DNA of 64,000 nt. Origin: Zantedeschia hybrid cultivar. Its lineage: Eukaryota; Streptophyta; Magnoliopsida; Alismatales; Araceae. Made by a program: the position numbers and the translations under genes. Below the pieces are notes generated by a model that did no database searches, had not been told where the DNA came from, and saw only the letters and a program-made list of their open reading frames with translations. Of this stretch, positions 56,061 through 64,000 are shown piece after piece. How positions within the stretch are numbered: the first letter of the stretch is position 1; each line of letters begins with the position of its first letter. Where the stretch lies: the NCBI GenBank assembly GCA_030544215.1, contig JARZZO010000013.1, positions 42,853,196 to 42,917,195 on the forward strand, read 5' to 3'.

Positions 56061-56324
56061 TAAGGATGCACATGGGACAGATTCAGCATGGAGCTAAAGT
56101 AAATCCGTAATTGCATCTATTATTTAAAAAAATTATCTGTTAAATGCTCTATAAATTAATAATCGGTGGGATTAGCGTTCATATATATTCAGTCAAACAA
56201 ACTTGTGTCCACTAACTTATCTGCTACACATATTGCTTTAAGAAGATTATATATTAGTTAACCTATAAATTAATAATCGATCCACTAACTAAATATTGGT
56301 TAGTGGTTATCATTTGCATCCCTA
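56061..56324. mobile_element. Short hAT-like MITE
   Basis: Ends TAAGGATGCACATGGGAC and ATTTGCATCCCTA are inverted relatives. Flanking octamers CTTAGAAT (56053-56060) and CTTGGAAG (56325-56332) match at 6 of 8 positions. 264 bp, no ORF. Confidence 0.6.
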
Positions 56325-58399
56325 CTTGGAAGCATCGAGTTCACTTGGCACGGGAGCGGGGGGCTGTCGCGGCAACGGTAATTAACACCACAACAGTGAC
56401 AGAGGGGTAGTTTGGTCATTCCGTACCCACAAGGCTTTCATGATGCCCCCGTGCCACGGCTTTTTTCGTCTTCGGACCTGTTTTAATTTCTTTATTGTCA
56501 GCAAATACACTTAAAAAAAGTCAAAACACGTCATGGGGGAGTCTGACTGCCCCATTCAGACTTTTTCTTTTTGTCCCGAACAGATCACCTTCCCAGGAAG
56601 GAGACCACTACTTCCCTTCGCCACCTCGGGCCACCTGTTACAGTGCTCTCTCAGACCATTGTAAGGTCATGTGGATCCAATACTTTAAAAGGTCAGATTG
56701 ATCGTGGAATTGGAGTCTTCGGTTGGAAGTGCATTCATTTGTAAACCTTTTTATTTGATTAAGAGCGATTCAACTCAATTGCGGACGTAGGAATTTTATC
56801 TAATGAAATCATCTGAATTAGACGTTGTGAACTAAATTAGAGGGCGGAAAAATTTGGGTCATTGAGTTGGGCGAGTCAATAGGGTCATCGGATCGATCAC
56901 GTGGGGTCACTAAACTCCTGACCTATAGTTCCTATAAGAGAATCCTATAATCCAATAAGATCACAGGACTCCACTAGATCCATTTGGATTCGTCCCTGAT
57001 TCTTCTATGAGGTTAGATTTTTTTTTTTTTGTTATCTTACAATTTGATGGCACATTATCACAATTATTTGATAAAAAATTAGATCACAACACGTTGCATT
57101 ATATTAACTGTAAGAATTTTTATCACAGTTCTCAACGCTACGCATCATCTGATGTTTGATTAGACGGCTTCAACTATTGTGTGGTCAAAATGCATAGAAA
57201 GACCTGATGACCTCGTAATATTACTCTTAAATCCTAATGTAATTCTATTACAATTCAGAACATTTTATGCAAATAAAGAGTACCACTCATAGGAATAGTA
57301 TTTTGAACTACCACACATCAATCATAAGTGGGCAGATGCTTGAAACAGTGTAAGAATCTCGGAGCAAAGCATTGAACACAAGTAACCATGCACAAGGGTC
57401 ACGGGGAAAAGCACAAAAAGCGCCTTCGCAGTCTTCTAATTGATACTTTTCACTGTCTCCGTTAACACACTGGGAAGGTTCAAAATTAAATATTTTTAAA
57501 TGATATTTTAAAAAATGTAGCATTTGACTTTAAATTAGTTCATTTGTTGTGTAAATCAGATTAAATCAGTTGATTTTCGTTGCCTCCCTCTAAATGGCAT
57601 TGTTCTTTCCATCTTCATAATTTGTTTAAGTCTCTGTGATTTTTATATTCCTTGTTAGTCTTTGCAATTATTTAAATGTCTTCAGAAAATCCCTCAATTC
57701 TCCCTAAAAAGTTCCGTTATATGATTTTTTTTAAAATGATTTAAATATTGCGGAGAATTTTAAGAAAATTTAAAGATTGTACAAACTTATAAAAAATATT
57801 AGAAGATTATAAAGACTAAAATGTAAAATTTCAAAAAGCAATAATTTGGAGTTATTTTTGTTCAATCATTTGCTTCTATGCAACTCTTAAAACATTGCTT
57901 GTGCCTAACATGATAAGACTATTTTATGTTGTTTTATATAAAAGCTAAATCAACTTTTCAAAACGAACCGACATTTTTAGGGAACCGCTTCAAAAAAAAT
58001 CCAATTTATCAGTAAGATTTTATAAATTTTCAAACTAAAAACCAACATCCAAGCATGTCCCTCTTTTGTGCCACTAGGATGTCATAAAACGTTGAAACGG
58101 GACAGTGAGACTCCACGTGGGGAACTGTTTAACGTGTATCATGTCAGGAGGACATCCGAACGCGTCGTTCGGGGGAAAACAAGCCGCTCCAAGTTGGCTA
58201 CTTCTAAGAAGCTTCCACGCGTCTTCTTGTGACGGCGTTGAGCTCTCCGTTAGTCAAATCTCTTGTCCGAGAGAGAGAGAGAGAGAGATTAACTCATAAC
58301 TTCGTAAAAAAGACCTTTTTTTTCTGATTCGTCGACTTGGTTGGCTTCCACTCGCTCTCACCTCTTGCCATCTCTCGCTGTCTCTCGAAGTCGTTCGGA

Positions 58400-58676
58400 T
58401 TTTTATGAGCTTTTCCAGGTCCGCGCTGCCTGTTGGTGCAGAGAGAGAGAGAGAGAGGGCAGGCAGCAGCAGCAGCCGGCGAGAAGGAAGGGATCTTCGA
58501 ACAAGTGATCAGGCGTGAAAGCGAGGTGGGCAGAGGACAGAATACAAATTCCTTGCTTGATCTGCTGCGTGGCGCACAAATTCTCGGCTCAAAGCTCCTC
58601 TTTTATGAGTCTGTGGGGGTAACAGAGCTCCGCTGGAGGGGTACCCCGGGTGGAGGACGGGCGCAGGCGCGCAAAG
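58400..58676 (+). other. Probable 5' UTR exon of the Tubby-like gene
   Basis: A GC-richer segment with a GA microsatellite (58440-58457) ends in a strong donor, AAAG/GTGAGG at 58676/58677. A matching acceptor, TGTGACAG, ends at 59790, about 105 bp before the start codon, so the 5' UTR likely has a 1.1-kb intron (58677-59790). The transcription start is not determined. A second GA run at about 58270-58288 lies in the promoter. Confidence 0.45.
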
Positions 58677-59895
58677 GTGAGGTCTTTGAGCTCCTTTCCC
58701 CCGAAAGCTTCGTGGATCCTTCATAGATTTTGGCCATGTCGTCGTCACAGATCTGAAAACTCCGGCCTTTTTTCCCATTTTGGGGTTGCTTGCCCACGGG
58801 GGGGTTCCTGTGGAAAGCTTTTGAACGGTTCTGGCCCTGGGTAACTTGGGTATGGCGGTCTTAAGTCTTTTTCAGCTGTTCTTTGGCTATTTCTGCCGTT
58901 TAGTGGTGTCAAAGCCATTACTTCCATCATTTCGGTCCAATTTCTCCTGAATTCATGACGTGAAAGTCACCTGCTTTCTTCCCAGAGGCAAATCCCTTAT
59001 TTTTTGGGTGATTTATGGAGAGGAAATCACATGTTTGCGTGCCTTTTGATCGATTTTTTCTGTTATTTTCGACCTGTTTAGATTAATCCTCATCTTGGCT
59101 ACGGGAGGAGTAGAAAAGCAGCTTTTCCAGAGGAGGAACCTCTCCTCATAGATACATTCTTCCTTGTGGCAGTTATCTCTTCTTTATTTCTCATAAATTC
59201 TTTTTCTTTGTGCAAATTTTCTCTTGCCTACTTGATTTCCTGGGGAGTTTTGTCGTGATTAATGCGCTTTCAATATATGAGAAGTACTCCCCGCAAACTG
59301 TTGGATTCGTCCGTTGCCTTCGTCATCTAAAGAGGATGTAGAGACAGCAGGCGAAATATGCTTTTTTTTGAGGTCGTTCTAACAAAATATTTTATGCGTG
59401 CAGCCTTGCACAGTTAGTACTACTTTTTCTCTGTTGTTCACCTTCTCTCATATGGGGTTTTTCTTCATTAGAAGGTTTTGGTTGCACATCCCATTTAAAG
59501 TCAGTCGGGCTCAGTCTGAGACTTTGAACTGCAGAAACTTTGCAAGTGTAGCTGCAGATCTTCTTTTTTATGTTGGGGGTCTTGGAATTCCTAAAGAAAA
59601 TGCAACTGATAGATCTGAAGGTTTTTCTTTGCATCATCGGTAAATAAAATTGCAGCACCAGGGGTCAACTTTGCCCCACAATTGACTTAGGAGTTTTGAG
59701 TTTTGTGTCGGTGAAAGTATTTTAAAATAGCTGAAAATGTACCACCGGATAATCTAATTTCTGCACTCTCTGTGGTTTGCTTTGTGACAGATACAGCTTG
59801 AGAAATTGGTGATTCCTCAGAGTGTTTTCCCATTTATATGCACTGGGAATTTTCTACTTCTGCTGGGGTGTTCATTGTCGCATTAGTCAGATCAG

Positions 59896-62214
59896 ATGTC
59901 ATTCCGTAGCATTGTCCGCAATGTAAGGGATAGCATTGGAAGCTTGTCAAGGCGTAGTTTTGAAGTCAGGCTCACATGCCATCATCAAGGAAAATTGCAG
60001 AGCTCTGTTCATGAGCTTAAGGAGGACCCCTTTGTGATCCAGCACAATCGCTGGGCTAGTCTTCCTCCAGAGTTGCTGCGCGATGTGATCAAAAGATTGG
60101 AAGAGAGTGAGAGTACATGGCCTTCTCGCAAGCATGTTGTTGCCTGCGCAGGCGTTTGCAGGGCATGGAGGGGAATGTGTAAGGAAATTGTTAGAAGTCC
60201 AGAGTTCTGTGGGAAGCTTACGTTCCCCGTGTCTCTGAAACAGGTGTTTTACTATTTCTCTTTGATGTTATTTCTGCTGTCCCATCTGAAGTTTTCTTCA
60301 TACAGATTCCTACATAAGCAGTTATTGAAGGTTTTGGGGGCCTCAATGTTATGACAATAACATGTAAACACTTGTTTACTTACCTTGTACAGCCAGGTCC
60401 CCGGGATGGAACTATTCAATGCTTCATCAAGAGGGATAAATCAAATCTAACTTATCACCTTTACTTATGTCTTAGCCCTGGTAAGCTATCTTTCTTAATA
60501 TCTGCTTTCATAATTTGTGATAATTTGTAGGAGTTGATTTGTTCCATGACGTTTCAGTGGATTTGATTCCTCAATCTATGAGAACATAACATTTCTTTTC
60601 TCTATTTGGATTTCTTCTGTTTATGCATTACTTCTTACGAGTTTGTTGCCATTAGGCTTTCTCTTTTATATTGTCTAATAGTGTGGTCCGCATGTTGGGT
60701 TTGGTTAGACATTTTTGTTTAGGTTAGATTCTTCTAGACATTATGTTTGGATCACATCTGAAGTTAGTTTGATATTTTTTTATCAAACTCCACTTCTATA
60801 TGAGAAAATTGGCACATCTATCATTTACATCGATGAACCTAAATGTGATCCGAAGCACATTGTTGTACTCTCTAGACTCTAGTGGATGTAATGCTTCATC
60901 CTAGTTTCTATTTATCAGAGTGGTTTACATGGTTGGCATCTGTTATTTTCCTATCAACGTCACATACTTTATGATATAATTATGTTTTTTGGACCGAACG
61001 TCACATATATTTTATGATATAATTATGTTTTTTTGGATCAGACCATCTTGCCATTTTAGCTCACCAGTTATCCCTTTATCCTAAAACTCTGTAAATTTCA
61101 TTCTCCCATTGTGTTTAAATTATTACCCTTTTTCTAAAGAGAACAATAGGTGGGTCATGGGGTGGCTGAGTATGCTATGATACCAGAGAGAGTTACTGTT
61201 GTTTCTGTGGCTTGGATGTCTTCTATCCTTTTAGGTATTTTTGTCTCCTGTATAAGTGATTATGTTGGTTTGTCTTTGTAGGTCTTGTTGAAAATGGAAA
61301 GTTCCTCCTCTCTGCGAAAAGGAACCGCCGAACTACTTGCACAGAATATATCATCTCTATGAATGCAGATAACATATCAAGATCCAGTGACACATACATT
61401 GGCAAATTGAGGTGATGTCCCCTTCCTTCAATTCCATCTAACAAATGCTGAAACTGCTTCCAGATTTTGACAACATTGATCACATAGCAGGTCAAATTTC
61501 CTTGGCACAAAATTCATAATTTATGACACCCAGCCTCCCTACAGTGGTGCGTCCCTCCCCCCAGCAGGCAGGACTAGCCGTCGATTTAATTCCAAGAAGG
61601 TGTCACCTAAGGTCCCTTCGGGCAGTTACAACATAGGTCAGGTGACATATGAGCTCAATGTCCTGGGAACACGTGGCCCACGCCGGATGAACTGCACCAT
61701 GTATTCCATTCCTGCTTCTGCCCTCGATGCTGGTGGTATAGTCCCTGGGCAGCCTGAGAACATCCTGCAACGCAATCTGGAGGACTCCTTTGGGAGTATG
61801 TCCTTCTCCAAGACTTCCATCATGGACCACTCCCTGGATTTCAGCAGTGCCCGCTTCTCTGACATCACTGGAGGAGCCAGAGGGGACGATGAGGAGGAAG
61901 TAAAAGAGAGACCATTGGTTCTCCGGAACAAGGCCCCAAGATGGCATGAACAGCTGCAGTGCTGGTGCCTAAACTTCAGAGGTCGGGTGACAGTTGCATC
62001 TGTCAAGAACTTCCAGCTAATTGCTGCTACACAACCTGCTGCTGGAGCACCATCGCCTTCACAGCCGCCGCCACCGGAGCATGATAAGATCATATTGCAG
62101 TTTGGCAAGGTTGGTAAAGATATGTTCACCATGGATTACCGGTACCCTCTTTCAGCATTTCAGGCGTTTGCCATTTGTTTGAGCAGCTTTGACACCAAGC
62201 TGGCATGTGAATAG
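59896..62214 (+). CDS. Tubby-like F-box protein (TULP/TLP family)
   Basis: Plant Tubby-like proteins combine an F-box, which docks to SKP1 in an SCF ubiquitin ligase, with a Tubby beta-barrel that binds membrane phosphoinositides. Coding exons: 59896-60243, 60393-60480, 61282-61411 and 61491-62214, all with GT-AG introns and consistent phases (0, 1, 0 after split codons), giving 429 residues, a normal family length. The N-terminus MSFRSIVRNVRDSIGSLSRR is typical. The F-box is at about 53-108 (LPPELLRDVIKRLEESES onward). The Tubby domain starts at about PGPRDGTIQCFIKRDKS (117) and ends in the signature AFAICLSSFDTKLACE. A basic cluster AKRNRR (157-162) matches the PIP2-binding site of Tubby. 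An acidic loop (DDEEEVKER) and a proline-rich loop (PSPSQPPPPEH) are plant-type insertions. The start is the first ATG after the predicted 5' UTR acceptor. Confidence 0.96.
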
Positions 62215-64000
62215 AAGAAAATAAACTGGAAATGGTGAAGCAAGGAAGATAACCAGAAGTTGTTTGGTGTTTTTTAAGTTGTTGATCTTTTAGCTGTAAC
62301 TTAAAACCGTGTTGCAGCATTCATCTTCCTACTAAAATCCTTTCCATTTTAGCTTTTTCCTCCTCTTCTTTCTTTTCTCCAATTATCTATCTGTTTTAGC
62401 TGTTGTTTCTTTCTTTTCACCAATCCTCTTATCTGTTTCAGCTGTTGTTGCCACGTCCTGGATTGCAGTATTAGTAGTTCAACAGAATCAATGCCTTCTT
62501 CCAATGTCTTTGTAGAATTATTAATTTCACAGTATATAAGCACCGACAACAGTACTTCCTTGGTTTACAGACCTGTTTTTCCCACCACCTAGCACCTACC
62601 TGTCATGCCCTGTATTGACAACTTTAACTGCGCATGGTTGATCCTGGATCATTTATTTTCCTTTTTATTCTGGAACTAATTCCTGGTGGTAGATGTCATT
62701 GCCCTTAGTCTGAGTATGGCAATGTGGTTAGTGGTGCCAAGTCCTTGGTCATTTGTGTGTGTGTGTGTAAAATTGTGTTTTTATAAAAAGTAGGGCCTCT
62801 CCGCCCATTGCCAATTAGTTTTGAGTTATATTGCTGCTATATTTTAAATATGATATCAGACCCAGCTCATACTCAGTGTGATGTCTGTGTGTCTTGTTCT
62901 TGTCATGACTTCATCTTCTGTGTTTTTCATGTGCCATACACTTCATGATCTCTGCCTGAATAAGAGGGGAGTTTCACATCTCATATTGATCGTGTATGGA
63001 TAAAATTGTGTTTACCAAGGAAAGTAGGGTTTAGGTTGAGGCACGGATTAGCCTAAGTCTGGTTGATCGGATCGGCCAACTTGATCGGATCTATAGACTG
63101 ATTTTGCCTGAACCCTCCTTAATTAGGAGAAGGAAAAACTAGCTGTTGGAGTCCAACAACTAGTTCCAGATCGTCGAATCCGAGCTGATCTGGCCTGATT
63201 CTGGTAAGGATCGGGGACTGGTGGATTGGGTTGATTCAGTTTGATCTCATCTAGCAAACCAGATGTTTATAAGAAAATGAATCTCTCTACTCATTATCAG
63301 TTGATTTTGTATTAAGGATTGAGATCACCCATTCCATTTTCTATATAGCAATGGTGCTCCATCATGTCTCATTAGCCAAGTGTTCCTGAAAAATACAAAG
63401 CTTCTTTATCAGTTTTATACTTCTCTCCTATAACAGGTGGGTTCAATGAGATGAAATAAGAATTTAGATGGTACTAGAAAAAGTAGACTAGACGATTCCA
63501 TTTCTTTAGTTAGATGGTCGAACAGTTCTATCTTGGGAGCCTTGAAGCCGGCAACCACGTTGGCCTGTTGCACCATGTGGAAGGGTTGCCACTTTAAAGG
63601 AATGCCCAAAGAAGGCTGATCCAGCCGAAAGGTCTTCAGCTGGAAAGTATTCAACCTGCTTATAGCACACCAGAGATTCCTCTTTCTTGTAAGGCCGTAG
63701 AGCCTATGGACCATTTAACTACTTTTCCATGAGTAAGTAGAACTAATCTCGATCACATAGAGTTGCTAATTATGATGTTGGTGGACTCAAAGTGGGGAAC
63801 TTGATCATGGGTTAGACTTGGGACCTTTTGGAAACATAAACGACAATAATTCATTTGAACCACAGTCTTCCTTGCATTTCCAAAGATCAAATTCTTCCCA
63901 AAAAGAGCTTGTGGGTAGTTCTTGGGGACTGACATGTGAGTTCCAAGGAAAATGACTAGTTTACCTTTAAGATTTCAGCCTTCTTGGACAAAGACACATG
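62215..64000. other. 3' UTR of the Tubby-like gene and downstream intergenic DNA
   Basis: An AATAAA lies right after the stop (62220-62225), but the 3' UTR probably extends to about 62.5 kb. A TG run lies at about 62755-62769. A 29-bp near-perfect palindrome is at 63137-63165. Two minus-strand ORFs (63714-63415, 63935-63753) have balanced composition but no motif I recognise; a gene starting beyond the window edge cannot be excluded. Confidence 0.45.

Larger units (their letters stand above)
48148..58399. other. Gene desert with foldback MITEs and local duplications
   Basis: More than 10 kb of AT-rich DNA without a recognisable gene. The separately listed foldbacks, hAT-like element and direct repeats account for part of it. 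A 75-codon frame at 54150-54377 looks less AT-biased than its surroundings and may be a gene or transposon fragment, but I do not recognise it. Confidence 0.55.

Noticed and set aside
58433..58726. 97-codon frame over the GA repeat upstream of the Tubby-like gene
   Set aside because: It has no ATG start and begins in simple-sequence repeat; the region reads better as 5' UTR.
63415..63935. Two minus-strand ORFs of 99 and 60 codons at the right edge
   Set aside because: Balanced composition, but no motif recognised and no splice-linked frame could be built within the window.

Overview
This window is nuclear DNA from a flowering plant, probably a monocot. The evidence is three intron-containing plant genes (one with a very GC-rich first exon), Ty3/gypsy and other LTR remnants, and many non-autonomous DNA transposons in AT-rich intergenic DNA. 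The species cannot be named from the sequence alone.

Layout. 1-10.6 kb is the 3' part of a Ty3/gypsy element of the Tat type on the + strand: gag, protease, G-patch, reverse transcriptase, two RNase H domains and integrase, then a repeat-rich 3' region and a 3' LTR. It is dead, with three in-frame stops and at least two frameshifts. 11-13.9 kb is the 3' end of a second, older Tat-like element, recognisable by an antisense ORF of the 'putative gypsy type transposon' family, a tandem repeat and an LTR-like segment. 15.8-19.5 kb (minus) holds a three-exon gene for a secreted pectin methylesterase with an N-terminal inhibitor domain. 19.5-26.2 kb is intergenic, with hAT-type elements and a tRNA-derived SINE. 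26.4-40.0 kb (plus) holds a nine-exon F-box gene of the SKIP31 type. Its 8.7-kb intron 7 contains three insertions nested inside one another plus a LINE fragment. 40-58.4 kb is a gene desert with two solo-LTR-like segments and several foldback MITEs. 58.4-62.2 kb (plus) holds a Tubby-like F-box gene with four coding exons and a likely intron in its 5' UTR. From 62.2 kb to the end no gene is recognised.

The three intact genes are not an operon or pathway. The pectinesterase acts in the cell wall. The two F-box proteins are expected substrate receptors of SCF ubiquitin ligases, and the Tubby-like one is also expected to bind membrane phosphoinositides.

The most informative non-genic results are: (1) a set of hAT-like elements whose boundaries are fixed by matching 8-bp target duplications; (2) a Russian-doll nest in the F-box intron, with the outermost element sitting inside a minisatellite array; (3) hairpin modules whose stems change on both sides while the loop stays the same (32.46-32.53 kb); and (4) repeated GCGTC/GACGC hairpins in the U3 of the Tat LTR. 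I found no clear candidate for a new multi-gene system.
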